In this document: one piece after another, positions 1-9,800 of the stretch
Layout: each line of letters starts with the position of its first letter
Numbering within the stretch: the first letter of the stretch is position 1
Source: Megasphaera coli
GTDB lineage: Bacteria; Bacillota; Negativicutes; Veillonellales; Megasphaeraceae
Assembly: GCF_900095855.1 (NCBI RefSeq)
Contig: NZ_FMIY01000001.1
Coordinates: forward strand, 1 to 64,000
Reading direction: 5' to 3'
DNA: 64,000 nucleotides
Made by a program: the position numbers and the translations under genes
The notes under the pieces: generated by a model
Database searches by the model: none
The model's input: only the letters and a program-made list of their open reading frames with translations
Told to the model about the DNA's origin: nothing

Positions 1-91
1 CCTTACTTTCGTAAGACCTCGCACTCTGGCGTTTTTTTGGTATTGTATTGTTCAGTTTTCAAAGGTCTTTTCGCCTTGCGGCGACTTGCTT
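1..91 (-). other. Probable rRNA operon leader
   Basis: Read on the minus strand, this AT-rich stretch carries the motif TTTGAAAACTGAACA (63-49). That motif is typical of the non-coding leader and spacer parts of Firmicute rRNA operons. It lies directly downstream of two consensus promoters and runs off the left edge, so an rRNA operon on the minus strand probably begins outside the window. No mature rRNA sequence is visible here, so this is inference. Confidence 0.6.
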
Positions 92-121
92 ATCTTACCA
101 AATTTCTTCCCCTTATGTCAA
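92..121 (-). promoter_or_regulatory. Probable rRNA promoter P2
   Basis: A perfect -35 TTGACA (121-116), an 18-base spacer and -10 TAAGAT (97-92) on the minus strand. It is the second of two tandem sigma-70 promoters feeding the leader at the left edge, an arrangement common for rRNA operons. Confidence 0.6.
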
Positions 122-184
122 GGCCGGTTCAGTAAGATCACACCAATTCGTTCTTGCTCCACGTCGAACCGAATTAGTTTTTAA

Positions 185-213
185 ATAATAGCACGCAGCC
201 ATGTTCTTGTCAA
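185..213 (-). promoter_or_regulatory. Probable rRNA promoter P1
   Basis: A perfect -35 TTGACA (213-208), 17-base spacer and near-consensus -10 TATTAT (190-185) on the minus strand, about 90 bases upstream of P2. Nothing on the minus strand between here and the left edge is coding. Between this promoter and base 437 I see only AT-rich non-coding sequence. Confidence 0.65.
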
Positions 214-437
214 CGAATCCATTTATATGTTAATGTAATGTCTCGCCTTTATTCATATGAAAATTACATGACCTACTATCCCCTGTATATAAGTCCTGAT
301 TTATACACATATTATACAATCCGGTATAATCAATCGTCCAAACTTTTTTTCGTTTTCAATTTTTTAACGTTTTTTTAAGAAGTACTCTAAACAAAATACC
401 GCAAGTTGCAGGAACTAATGATAATGACCTGTAAGTT

Positions 438-446
438 TGCTATAAT
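438..446 (+). promoter_or_regulatory. Extended -10 promoter
   Basis: TGC followed by a perfect TATAAT, with no good -35. It sits about 60 bases upstream of the start codon of the membrane-anchored DnaQ-fold gene and is its likely promoter. Confidence 0.5.
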
Positions 447-506
447 ATAAAAGCACTTATATTTTTATACTCACTTACCGTCCTTATTCGCTGAAAGGAT
501 TGTTCC

Positions 507-1472
507 ATGGACTCATTACTTCATCTCGGAGGCACGGCTTTAACTCTGGTTTTTGTGGCTGCCGTTCTCTATTCCCTCTATTCCAATATAAAAAAGCGCG
601 ATAACGCCGAAAAAAGAGACAAGGCCTTGGCTCATCGCAAGCATGTGAAGACGGAAAATCTCCATAGCCACGATCTCAAGGGGCAGGGCGGATACATTCG
701 CTACAACACCGACATCAAAGGCTATACACACCGTTTCCCGCGGCGCTTCACGGCCATTTCGCTGTCCCTCGCGACAAAGCAGCCTTATTCCATTTACAAG
801 CTCGCCTTCGCCGACTTTGAAGACGGAGAGTTAAAGGACCGTCATTATTTTTATGTTCAGCCCCCTGAAAACAACTTGTCCGAAGTAACGGACCCGGACG
901 TAAGCTGGCCCGTTTTGGCAAAGGCAGACAAGTTCGGCGAGTACTGGAACGCCGGCGTAAATAAATTGTTTATCGACACGGTTCTCGTCGCCCATAACGC
1001 CCCCTTTGTCATAGGCTGTATTCTTCACGCATTGGACGTGTACAAGATCGATGCACCGCGTCTTCAATTCATCGACACCTTGGAAACGGCAAAAAGCCTC
1101 TACAACTTTAACTCCAATTCACTTCCCGCCATTTGCGACGAAGCAAAGCTGGATTTTGAAGAAAATAACGAGCTGAGCGAAGCCATTGCAGCCGGTCAGT
1201 TTCTGCTGCTCTCACACAGGGACTATCCTACGGCCTTGCCGCGTATCTACTCCACAGGACAAGGGCCGACGGAAGAAGATATTATGGCCGCTGCCATTGC
1301 CGTCATAGAACGGGAGGAAGGAACTCCCGAAGAAATGTTCGCACCCGCTCCCGTCGATGAAGCTCTCCTCGCCGCGATGCTGTCCAAGGGATATATTACA
1401 CACGGCCGGCAGAAAGGCACGTACTACGCAACGGACGAAGGCCTTGACTTCAGCGAAGGCTTATATGGCTAA
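507..1472 (+). CDS. Membrane-anchored degenerate DnaQ-like exonuclease-fold protein
   Basis: 321 residues. Residues 10-26 form one hydrophobic anchor, followed by a basic linker. Residues about 80-236 follow the pattern of a DnaQ/epsilon-type 3'-5' exonuclease: a strand where Exo I should be, a VAHNAPF motif (161-167) for Exo II, and a C-terminal helix for Exo III. The catalytic acids appear lost. The usual DxE of Exo I reads S85-x-S87, the aspartate after HNAxF is V168, and the Exo III His/Asp pair reads N220/E225. I infer a non-catalytic, perhaps nucleic-acid- or protein-binding role. The C-terminus (about 255-321) resembles nothing I know. An AAAGGA site 8 bases before ATG supports the start. 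The gene is monocistronic and convergent with the hydrolase behind a shared terminator. The fold call is moderately sure; the function is unknown. Confidence 0.6.
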   Translation: MDSLLHLGGTALTLVFVAAVLYSLYSNIKKRDNAEKRDKALAHRKHVKTENLHSHDLKGQGGYIRYNTDIKGYTHRFPRRFTAISLSLATKQPYSIYKLAFADFEDGELKDRHYFYVQPPENNLSEVTDPDVSWPVLAKADKFGEYWNAGVNKLFIDTVLVAHNAPFVIGCILHALDVYKIDAPRLQFIDTLETAKSLYNFNSNSLPAICDEAKLDFEENNELSEAIAAGQFLLLSHRDYPTALPRIYSTGQGPTEEDIMAAAIAVIEREEGTPEEMFAPAPVDEALLAAMLSKGYITHGRQKGTYYATDEGLDFSEGLYG

Positions 1473-1480
1473 GATATAAA

Positions 1481-1510
1481 GAAATCCGCAGCACGCTGCG
1501 GATTTCTTTA
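1481..1510. terminator. Bidirectional terminator
   Basis: Perfect 11-bp stem (1481-1491 with 1496-1506), 4-base loop, then TTTATTG. It lies between convergent genes and has A/T-rich flanks on both sides, so it can serve both. Confidence 0.85.
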
Positions 1511-1514
1511 TTGT

Positions 1515-2246
1515 TTATTCCTTTATCTTTTTGTCCAGCCATTGTACGGCATCGCCCATCATGTTGGTCGTCACAAAATGACCGAGACCTTCATACGTAA
1601 TTATTTCGCAGTCAATATGATGCTGCCGCAGTTTGTCCGCATACATGACTTGAGCCGCGCCGTCAACAACATCATCGGCACCGCCGCTTAAAAGAAGGAC
1701 CGTCTTTTTTTTCAGGGAATCCATCTTATAATACGGGTCCACACGGTCAATGGCGGCAATCATATCCGTATACTCCGACTGCCAATCCAACTTATGGGCA
1801 GCGCGGAACCTCCGTTCCGACTCATTCCACCAACCGGATCCGTTCATGGAGACGGCGCCGCGAACGGCTTTTTCCGTCGCCAACACACCGAGAGCCGTAA
1901 TACCGCCCATGGAATGCCCCATGACAAAGAAAGGCGTCTTGAACCGCCGTTCCCGCATATATGCCACCAGCTGCGGTGCTTCCTGCAGGTTGGCTAAAAC
2001 GGCCTGCCAAAAGAAAGGATATGCCGCCTTGCTGTCGTAGTCAATGGAGCCGCGCTCACCGTGGTACAAGGCATCGGGAACGAGGACGGCATAGCCGTAA
2101 GCCGCAAGAATGCGTGCGCGTAAGACCTGCAATTCTTTCGCCGACGACCAGCCGTGATAAAAAAGGACGGTTCCCTTCACGCAGTCGCCCGGTTCCACAA
2201 AAAGGCACGGTACGGAATCTACGGTAATTCGCTCTTCATTTATCAT
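1515..2246 (-). CDS. Alpha/beta hydrolase (esterase)
   Basis: 243 residues with the alpha/beta-hydrolase core of a cytoplasmic esterase or dienelactone-hydrolase-like enzyme. The oxyanion-hole region YHGWSS is at 30-35. The nucleophile elbow GHSMGG puts the catalytic serine at about 112. Acid and histidine are probably the aspartates in GGADD (about 190) and GLGHF (about 221). There is no signal peptide. The ATG overlaps the stop of the upstream gene (TGATG), so translation is probably coupled, and this is the last gene of the trpS operon before the shared terminator. The physiological ester is unknown. Confidence 0.8.
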   Translation of the reverse strand: MINEERITVDSVPCLFVEPGDCVKGTVLFYHGWSSAKELQVLRARILAAYGYAVLVPDALYHGERGSIDYDSKAAYPFFWQAVLANLQEAPQLVAYMRERRFKTPFFVMGHSMGGITALGVLATEKAVRGAVSMNGSGWWNESERRFRAAHKLDWQSEYTDMIAAIDRVDPYYKMDSLKKKTVLLLSGGADDVVDGAAQVMYADKLRQHHIDCEIITYEGLGHFVTTNMMGDAVQWLDKKIKE

Positions 2247-2650
2247 CAGTGCCGCTTCCTTCTATAGGCCAAAGGAGGCTGCCACAATTCGGACCAGACA
2301 AAGCCCGCCTGCAGCCGTTTTTGTCCGGCCGTCAGCTTCCCCCAAGGACGAAGACGTCCCGTTTTCCTGACCGATATTGCCGGTCCGGCTTCGCTCACGG
2401 GCGCCGGCGGTTCCGCTTTAAAAGCGTACACCGCCTCAGCCTGTTCTGCCGCTTCGCCCTGCCGCTCAGGCAGCTCTGTTGCGGCGGTCGGTTTCTTTTT
2501 ACGCTCAGTCTTCTTAGCCGGCACTTTTACCGGCTGCTCGTTTCCGCGCGGCTGCCGGCCGCGCGTCGGATAGCGCCGTTTCTTACGAAGCACTTCAGAA
2601 CCGATGGAAAAAATGACCATGATGAGGATTGCGGCAGTTGTAAAATCCAT
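2246..2650 (-). CDS. Small membrane-anchored basic protein, unknown function
   Basis: 134 residues. One N-terminal membrane segment (about residues 4-20) is followed directly by a strongly basic patch (RKKRRYPTRGRQPRG) and a low-complexity Lys/Pro/Glu/Ala tail. The anchor followed by a positive stretch suggests the tail stays in the cytoplasm. I recognise no domain. It lies 8 bases after floA and overlaps the hydrolase start, so it is co-transcribed with nfeD-floA. A membrane scaffold accessory role is possible but only inferred from position. Confidence 0.6.
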   Translation of the reverse strand: MDFTTAAILIMVIFSIGSEVLRKKRRYPTRGRQPRGNEQPVKVPAKKTERKKKPTAATELPERQGEAAEQAEAVYAFKAEPPAPVSEAGPAISVRKTGRLRPWGKLTAGQKRLQAGFVWSELWQPPLAYRRKRH

Positions 2651-2658
2651 ACCATCAC

Positions 2659-3690
2659 CTACTTCGTATCGATTTCCGTCGGCTTGCCGTCGTCTTCCGT
2701 TATGCCCGCGCCGTCAGGCATGCCTGCTGCGGCAACGGCCTTACGCATCTTCGTATCTGCCTGAATATTGCTCATGTTATAGTAATCCATTACGCCGAGA
2801 TTGCCTTCACGCAGCGCCTGTGCCATAGCGAGGGGAACTTCCGCCTGCGCTTCGACGACCTTTGCCTGCATTTCCTGCGTATAGGCATGCATTTCCTGTT
2901 CTTTCGCCACGGCCATGGCACGGCGTTCTTCCGCCTTCGCCTGGGCAATGCGCTTATCCGCTTCAGCCTGGTCCGTTTGAAGACGCGCACCGATATTACG
3001 ACCTACGTCGACATCGGCAATATCGATAGATAAAATTTCAAAGGCTGTTCCCGCGTCAAGACCCTTATTCAATACGGTCTTGGAAATTTCATCGGGATTT
3101 TCCAATACCTGCGAATGATCGCCTGCAGAACCGACGCTCGTGACAATGCCTTCGCCGACGCGGGCGATAACCGTCGCTTCCCCGGCACCGCCGACAAGGC
3201 GATCAATGTTGGCACGAACGGTGACGCGAGCCCGTACTTTCAGTTCAATCCCGTTTTGAGCCACTGCCGAAATAAAAGGCGTTTCAATGACTTTCGGATT
3301 GACGCTCATCTGCACGGCTTCCAACACATCGCGGCCGGCCAGGTCGATGGCGCAGGCCCGTTCAAAAGTCAGGGACATTGTGGCGCGATGAGCCGCAATA
3401 AGCGCATCTACAACGCGGTCCACATCACCGCCCGCCAGATAGTGTGCTTCCAGCTGATTGGCGTTCACGTCGAGTCCGGCCTTGTTGGCCTTAACCAAGG
3501 GAAGAATGATCTTGGACGGCACGACACGGCGCAAGCGCATGCCGATAAGATTGAAGATTCCCACACTGACACCTGCCGCTCTGGCGGAAATCCAGAGGCC
3601 GACGGGTACAAAATGAAGAAAAAGGGAAATGATGATGACCGCACCTATAATAAGGATAAGCGGCAATGCAATAATACTTACCATATACAA
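2659..3690 (-). CDS. floA: Flotillin-like protein FloA
   Basis: 343 residues, close to the 330 or so usual for the FloA (YqfA) branch of the SPFH family, which scaffolds ordered membrane microdomains. A hydrophobic N-terminal hairpin (about 5-30) anchors the protein. The conserved core is easy to see: [64 protein letters not shown]. It is followed by a coiled-coil stretch rich in Ala/Glu/Gln (about 235-300) and [20 protein letters not shown]. It starts 12 bases after nfeD, the partner it accompanies in Bacillus and many other bacteria. The conserved order with the NfeD protease makes the assignment secure. Confidence 0.95.
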   Translation of the reverse strand: MYMVSIIALPLILIIGAVIIISLFLHFVPVGLWISARAAGVSVGIFNLIGMRLRRVVPSKIILPLVKANKAGLDVNANQLEAHYLAGGDVDRVVDALIAAHRATMSLTFERACAIDLAGRDVLEAVQMSVNPKVIETPFISAVAQNGIELKVRARVTVRANIDRLVGGAGEATVIARVGEGIVTSVGSAGDHSQVLENPDEISKTVLNKGLDAGTAFEILSIDIADVDVGRNIGARLQTDQAEADKRIAQAKAEERRAMAVAKEQEMHAYTQEMQAKVVEAQAEVPLAMAQALREGNLGVMDYYNMSNIQADTKMRKAVAAAGMPDGAGITEDDGKPTEIDTK

Positions 3691-3702
3691 ACCCTCCTAA
3701 AC

Positions 3703-5001
3703 TTATTTATTTTTGATAACAGGCTCGACAATCACCCGTGTACCTTCTACCTGAATGACACGGACTTCCGTGTCCTTATCGATAAATTCACCGCCCGATA
3801 CGGCATCAACCCGTTCTTTGCCGATGCGTACGGTGCCGGACGGACGAAGAATCGTTATCGTTTTGCCTTCTTCATAAAGATATTTACTCTTATCTTCCTG
3901 TGACGAATAGCCTTTTTCCCGAGTCGAACGATTATGAAGCGTAACCTTGGCAAGAAAACGGCTCTTCGGCAGCCGCTTTCCCAAAAGTATAAAAAGAAGA
4001 ACCGCAAAGACTATGCTGCCTGCCAGAATATATAAAGCCGACATATCGGCGCCGAGCATAAAGAAAAGGCTGCCGAAAACCATGACGACTCCGGCAAGGC
4101 CGAAGACGCCGACGCTCGGAGTGACCAGTTCAATGCCGATAAAGACGGCACCCAATACGAAGAGAGCAATAAGCTTCATGGAATTGAACCATGATTCATC
4201 GCTGCCGCCTAACAGGAGAGCTCCCATGACGACGGCCATGCCCAAGCCGGCGCCGATGCCGCCCATTTTAATTTCAATGACCAAGGCGCTTAAAATAAGG
4301 GCAACCAAAATCATACGCACAATAGGCTGCCGCAGGATACCGACAAACATATCGCGCGGCTCCATCTCGTCACTGACAACGGTTGCTTCTCCCAAGCTGT
4401 AAAGGCGCAGAGCCTCCGTTTCGGAATCGGCCGTGCCTTCGGAAAGATTCAGCGCCCGCGCCTGAACATCGGTCAGCGCCAATATCTGCCCTGCATCGGC
4501 ATAGCCGTAATAGCCCAGCGTTTTATCGACCATCGCTTCGGCAAGGAGGGGATTTTTCCCTGTTGCCGCGGCAGTCGCGCTGAAATCCGCCTTTAAGGCG
4601 GCAATATTTTTTTCCGTCGCCGGTATGGGTTCTGCCGCGCCTATACTGCTGCCGGGCGCCATGACGATATGGCGGCAGGACAGGGCGATAAGTGCCCCTG
4701 CCGACCAGGCACGCGATGAAACATAGGCGATAGTGGGCACATTCGTTTGCTGCAGCATATCGCGGATCTTCAAAGCGCTCTCCACTTCGCCGCCGAGCGT
4801 ATTGATTTCAACGACAACAGCCTTGTCGCCTTCATCTTCGGCGGCAGTAAGACTCCGCCGCACCAGGGCGACCCGGGCATTGTCAATTTCGCCGGATACG
4901 TGTACAATGCGCACCGTATCGGCGGCACTTACAGGCAATGCCGCAAAAAAGGCGAACATCAAAGAAAGTATAGTTAGAAAAACACGTGATTTTTTCAACA
5001 T
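3703..5001 (-). CDS. NfeD-family membrane-bound serine protease
   Basis: 432 residues from the chosen start. A signal peptide (about 1-26, ending PVSA) precedes a ClpP-class protease domain (about 30-200) with INTLGGEVESA, AYVSSRAWSAGALIALS (nucleophile serine in WSAG) and GSSIGAAEP. Four or five membrane helices follow (about 220-340), then a C-terminal OB-fold NfeD domain (about 375-432). Long NfeD proteins cleave stomatin/flotillin-type partners, fitting its place before floA. A longer reading begins at 5031, overlapping the yfbR stop as ATGA, but only the ATG at 5001 has a strong site (AGGTGG, 6-7 bases away) and gives a normal signal peptide. Confidence 0.92.
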   Translation of the reverse strand: MLKKSRVFLTILSLMFAFFAALPVSAADTVRIVHVSGEIDNARVALVRRSLTAAEDEGDKAVVVEINTLGGEVESALKIRDMLQQTNVPTIAYVSSRAWSAGALIALSCRHIVMAPGSSIGAAEPIPATEKNIAALKADFSATAAATGKNPLLAEAMVDKTLGYYGYADAGQILALTDVQARALNLSEGTADSETEALRLYSLGEATVVSDEMEPRDMFVGILRQPIVRMILVALILSALVIEIKMGGIGAGLGMAVVMGALLLGGSDESWFNSMKLIALFVLGAVFIGIELVTPSVGVFGLAGVVMVFGSLFFMLGADMSALYILAGSIVFAVLLFILLGKRLPKSRFLAKVTLHNRSTREKGYSSQEDKSKYLYEEGKTITILRPSGTVRIGKERVDAVSGGEFIDKDTEVRVIQVEGTRVIVEPVIKNK

Positions 5002-5027
5002 AATATCCACCTGTAAGACCTTTTTAC

Positions 5028-5606
5028 TCATGAATTCATCTTATCGAGAGACAGGAGAAATGCCGGCGCGTATTCGGTCATAAAGCAGTCCACTTCGGGC
5101 ATGTGCAGGCACTTCAGTTTGTTTTCAATGCCTGCAAAGGCTTCATTAAACTCCGTGTTTCCCGCATGCTTTTCCTGCAGGCATTTTAAGTAGGCGCTGA
5201 GTGTATCCGCCGCCTTCACGAGAGGCCAAACGGGATCGTTTTCAGCATCGAGAATGAGCGATTCATATGGAGCGCGCAGGTCTTCCGGCAGGGATTCGAT
5301 AAGCCTGCGGCCGGCCAACTTTTCCACTTCGCGGTAAGTCTTACGCATGAGAGGTGTAAAGTATTTTACAGGCGTCGGCATGTCACCTGTAAAGATCTCC
5401 GTCACATCGTGGTACATGGCGAGAACCGCCGCCCGCTGCGGGTCAACCTTGCCGCCGAAGCGCACGTTGCGTAAGACGCAGAGATGAAAGGCAATCATGG
5501 CCGTCTGCAAGGTGTGTTCCTGAATATTTTCATCCTGCGTATTGCGCATTAAGCCCCAACGGCGAATATACTTCATACGGCTGAGCATGGCAAAAAAGTG
5601 ACTCAT
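5028..5606 (-). CDS. yfbR: 5'-deoxynucleotidase, YfbR family (HD domain)
   Basis: 192 residues, close to the 199 of E. coli YfbR, a metal-dependent phosphohydrolase that removes phosphate from dNMPs. Opening SHFFAMLSRMKYIRRWGLMRN and the HD metal site are clear: EHTLQ (about 31), YHDVTEIFTGDMPTPVKYF (about 71-88) and KAADTLSAYLKCL (about 136-148). The SD GAGGAGG lies before the ATG. It starts 11 bases after the trpS stop, so it is probably on the trpS transcript. No functional link to trpS is evident. It probably takes part in nucleotide pool control. Confidence 0.93.
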   Translation of the reverse strand: MSHFFAMLSRMKYIRRWGLMRNTQDENIQEHTLQTAMIAFHLCVLRNVRFGGKVDPQRAAVLAMYHDVTEIFTGDMPTPVKYFTPLMRKTYREVEKLAGRRLIESLPEDLRAPYESLILDAENDPVWPLVKAADTLSAYLKCLQEKHAGNTEFNEAFAGIENKLKCLHMPEVDCFMTEYAPAFLLSLDKMNS

Positions 5607-5617
5607 ATGACGCCTCC

Positions 5618-6601
5618 TCAGCGATATAAGCCTATGGCATGAAGAACTTTTTCATACGTCACTGCCGCCTTGGCCCGCGCTTTTTCAGCGCCCTGTGTAA
5701 GGATTTCATCCAACTCGGGCGCACCGATCATCTCTTCATAGCGCTGTTGAATGGGTTCCAACACGGAAACAACCGCATCGGCCACATCTTTTTTAAAGGT
5801 ACCGTAGCCTTTATCCGCGTATTCCCGCTCTATCGTTTCATGACTCTTATCCGTAACGGCCGCAAAGATGTCCATTAAATTGGATATACCCGGCTTTGCC
5901 TGCACGTCATAACGAACGGCATTGTCGCTGTCCGTTTGAGCCCGTTTTATTTTCTTTTCAATATCCTTCGGTGCATCGAGGAGATAAACCGTAGCCGTCC
6001 GGTTTTCGTCGGACTTGCTCATCTTCTTCGTCGGCTCCTGCAGACTCATGACGCGAGTGCCGTCCTGGCCGAGAAGAATATCGGGGATCGTAAAAACTTC
6101 GCCGTACAGCCGATTAAAGCGTTGCGCCAGGTCGCGTGTAATCTCCATGTGCTGCTTTTGGTCGTCTCCTACGGGTACAAGATTTGTCTGATACAAAAGG
6201 ATATCAGCGGCCATAAGAGGCGGATACGCCAAGAGGCCTGCCGGAATGGAGTCGCCCCGTTTTGCGGCCTTATCCTTATACTGAGTCATCCGTTCCAGTT
6301 CACCCACATACGATAAGGTCGTCATAATCCAGCCAAGCTGCACGTGTTCGGGCACTTCGGACTGCACAAAGAGTGTAGCCTTCTGTGGATCCAGTCCGGC
6401 TGCCAAATAAATGGCCGCCAGCTGCCGCGTCCGTTCATGAAGCATGGCCGGCTCCTGCGGAACCGTAATGGCATGCTGATTGACAACACAGTAGTAGCAT
6501 TCATTGCCGTCCTGCATCTTTGAGAAATTACGCAAGGCGCCTAAATAATTCCCTAATGTAAGTTCTCCGCTCGGCTGAATACCCGAGAAAATAATCGACA
6601 T
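5618..6601 (-). CDS. trpS: Tryptophanyl-tRNA synthetase
   Basis: 327 residues. Class I aminoacyl-tRNA synthetase that charges tRNA-Trp in the cytoplasm. The HIGH-like signature appears as PSGELTLGNYLGALRNF near residues 8-24 and KMSKS as KKMSKSDENR near 192-201. GDDQKQHMEITRDLAQRFN is also typical. The ATG at 6601 is chosen because GAGGAGG lies 6 bases before it; an in-frame start further upstream would fall in the leader hairpin. It is the first gene of a six-gene minus operon. Expression is probably controlled by the leader terminator described separately. Confidence 0.97.
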   Translation of the reverse strand: MSIIFSGIQPSGELTLGNYLGALRNFSKMQDGNECYYCVVNQHAITVPQEPAMLHERTRQLAAIYLAAGLDPQKATLFVQSEVPEHVQLGWIMTTLSYVGELERMTQYKDKAAKRGDSIPAGLLAYPPLMAADILLYQTNLVPVGDDQKQHMEITRDLAQRFNRLYGEVFTIPDILLGQDGTRVMSLQEPTKKMSKSDENRTATVYLLDAPKDIEKKIKRAQTDSDNAVRYDVQAKPGISNLMDIFAAVTDKSHETIEREYADKGYGTFKKDVADAVVSVLEPIQQRYEEMIGAPELDEILTQGAEKARAKAAVTYEKVLHAIGLYR

Positions 6602-6621
6602 AATAGCCTCCTCATAATTAC

Positions 6622-6658
6622 AAAAAAAGCCTTCCACCCCTCTGGCAGGGACGAAAGG
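6622..6658 (-). terminator. Attenuator terminator in the trpS leader
   Basis: On the minus strand a 12-bp stem with G-U pairs (6658-6647 with 6641-6630), 5-base loop, then seven T. It lies inside the trpS 5' leader, between the promoter and the ribosome-binding site, so it must be read through for trpS to be expressed. The 5' arm CGTCCCT resembles the usual T-box terminator arm, but no AGGGTGGNACCGCG box is present and the leader is only about 105 bases. Confidence 0.75.
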
Positions 6659-6713
6659 AGTTTTGTTCCGCGTTATCGGCGCTTACAACCGTTCGCGAAT
6701 ATTTCTTTTATAA

Positions 6714-6742
6714 ATTCTAGCCGCTTTCACAAACACTGTCAA
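6714..6742 (-). promoter_or_regulatory. trpS operon promoter
   Basis: TTGACA (6742-6737), 17-base spacer, TAGAAT (6719-6714). It predicts a transcript start near 6707 and a leader of about 105 bases ahead of trpS. Confidence 0.8.
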
Positions 6743-6889
6743 GCTTGGTCACCTCATTGACACTGTCAAAAATATTTTATCTTTTTCTGTTCTCTTTATA
6801 TGGTATAATTGGACATACACCACATTTATAATTTATACCTTTATTGTGGTCTTTACTATACCGTCGGTTATCCGACGCAGGAGAAACAC

Positions 6890-9800
6890 ATGAAAGACTT
6901 ACTCCATATCGGCATCGATATCGGCTCTACGACCGTAAAGATTGCCGTACTCAATAATGTAAAACAATGCCTTCACGCCTGCTACGTGCGGCACTACACG
7001 GACATTCGCGGCAAGGTGTTGGAGCTTTTGGAAAATGCCTTTGAAGTATTCGGAGACAGACAGATTTCCATTGCCATGACCGGCTCCGGCGGCATGGCCT
7101 TGGCCGAACATCTGCACATTCCTTTCATTCAGGAAGTCATTGCCGGTACCAAAGCAGTCCGCACATACCATCCCCAATCGGACGTAATCATCGAATTGGG
7201 CGGTGAAGACGCGAAAATTACGTACCTCACGGGCGGCAACGAGCACCGCATGAACGGAGCCTGCGCCGGCGGTACGGGCGCCTTCATCGATCAAATGGCG
7301 ACACTCCTCCACACGGATGCCTTAGGCCTCAACGAGATGGCAAAACAGGCCGACACGCTCTACCCCATTGCGGCCCGTTGCGGCGTATTTGCCAAGACGG
7401 ACATTCAAGCTCTCTTAAATGAAGGCGCAAGCAAGGAAAACGTAGCCGCATCCGTCTTCCAGTCCATTGTTTTACAAACGATTACGGGTCTTGCCTGCGG
7501 CCGTCCCATTAAGGGAACGGTTTGCTTTCTCGGCGGGCCGCTCACCTTTTTGCCGCAGCTGCGCAAGCAGTTCGCCACAACCCTCAACCTGGGTGAAAAT
7601 GGAACGGTTGCGCCGGAAAATGCACAAGTCTATGTAGCCATCGGCGCCGCACTGGGCAGCTTTGACGAAAAACCGCAATCCTTCATGGCCCTCATGAACC
7701 GCATCCGCAACGTGGACGACTCGTCCCTGCCTAAAACGGACCGCATTGAACGCCTCTTTAATTCGCCTGAAGAGCTGCAGGCCTTTCGCAACAGACACGG
7801 CAAGAACACGGTCCCTACAGGCAACCTGTCCGCATACAGCGGCCCTTGTTACCTCGGCCTCGATGCCGGTTCGACGACAATTAAAGCCGTTCTCATGGGC
7901 GATAACAACGAAATCCTCTATTCTCATTACCAAAACAATGAAGGCAGTCCGCTTACGGCGGCGAAGTCGATTATTTCCGAAATCTATTCGAACCTGCCGA
8001 AAAACGCCTTCATCGCCAAGACCGGCATTACGGGCTACGGCGAATTTCTCTTAAAGGAAGCTCTTCACATCGACTTGGGTGAAGTGGAAACGATTGCCCA
8101 CTACCAGGCGGCGGCCCATTTCTGCCCGGACGTCGATTTCATTCTTGATATCGGCGGCCAAGACATGAAGTGTTGCCGTTTAAAAGACGGCCACATTGAG
8201 GACATCATCTTAAACGAAGCATGTTCAGCCGGTTGCGGTTCTTTTCTCGACACATTCGCAAAATCCTTAAAAATGTCCATTCACGAGTTTTCCGAAGCGG
8301 CCCTCCTCGCGAAAGAGCCGATTGACCTCGGCTCGCGCTGCACTGTCTTCATGAACTCTAAAGTAAAGCAGGCGCAAAAGGAAGGCTCCACGATGGCGGA
8401 TATTTCAGCCGGCCTGTCCTACTCAGTCATAAAAAATGCGCTGTATAAAGTTATTAAAGTAAAAGACCCGTCCAAGCTGGGCAAGCACATTGTCGTTCAA
8501 GGCGGCACCTTCTATAATGACGCTGTCCTGCGCGCATTTGAACAGCTTTTGGGCCGCGAAGTCATCCGTCCGTCCATTGCCGGCCTTATGGGCGCCTACG
8601 GTATGGGCCTTATTTGCCGGCAGGCCTACTGCGAAGACGGCGTGCCGTCTACACTCCTTGACATGGAAGGTATCCGCAATCTCAGCATTGCCACATCCAT
8701 TCGTCATTGCGGCCTTTGCTCGAATAATTGCCTGCTCACGGTAAATACCTTTAACGACGGCCGATTCTTCATTACGGGCAACCGCTGCGAACGCGGCGCC
8801 GCCGGTTCTTCCGCCAAGCGGACGAAAGTATTGCCGAACCTGTACAAGCAAAAATACAACCGTCTGTTTATGCATTATAAACCCTTATCCGACGCGCCGC
8901 GCGGTTCCGTCGGCATTCCGCGGGTACTCAACATGTATGAGGACTATCCCTTCTGGTTTACCTTTTTTACCCGCCTCGGTTACCGCGTAATTCTGTCGGA
9001 CCAATCGTCTAAAGAGCTGTACGGAAAAGCTATCGATACAATTCCGTCCGATTCGGCCTGCTATCCGGCCAAGCTCGTTCACGGGCATATTGAAAACCTC
9101 TTGGAGAAAAAGGTCGACCGCATCTTCTATCCGTGCATTCAAAACGGTCCGCTTGAAGGCGGCAAGGACAATAACTTCAACTGCCCTATGGTCATGAGCT
9201 ACCCTGAAGTTATCAAGCATAATATGAACGAACGCCTGACGGAAACGCAGACACCCTTTATCACCCCTTTTCTGCCCTTGTACGATAAAAAACGCATCGT
9301 CAAACGCCTGGCAGAAGAGCTGCGGGATTGGGGACTCGGCAAGGCGGAAATAAAAGAGGCGGCTCTTGCCGCCTGGGCAGAGGAAGAAAGGTTCAAAAAC
9401 GACTACTACGAGCTCACTAAGAAAACACTGACCAAACTGGAAAAATCCGGTGACCGTGCCGTTGTCCTGAGCGGCCGTCCCTATCATTTGGATCCGGAAA
9501 TCAATCACGGTATCCCGGAGCTCATCAACAGTCTCGGCCTGGCCGTTCTCACGGAAGACGGGGTCGCACCGCTCGGCCAATTTCCGGGCAAGCTCCGCGT
9601 TGTCGACCAGTGGTCTTACCACTCGCGCCTCTACAGAGCGGCCCAATATGTATCACTGCACAGCAACTTGGAGCTCGTCGAACTGAATTCCTTCGGCTGC
9701 GGCCTCGACTCCATCGTCGCCGACCAGGTGCAGGAAATTTTGGCGCACGGCAATAAAATTCATACTCTCCTAAAAATAGACGAAGGATCCAACCTCGGAG

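Noticed and set aside
5002-5031. Longer NfeD start at 5031 overlapping yfbR
   Set aside because: It would put ten residues in front of the signal peptide and has no SD; the ATG at 5001 has AGGTGG and a normal signal peptide.
6601-6742. trpS leader as a full T-box riboswitch
   Set aside because: Only terminator-like and CGCGG remnants are seen; the T-box sequence and stem I are missing and the promoter leaves about 105 bases.
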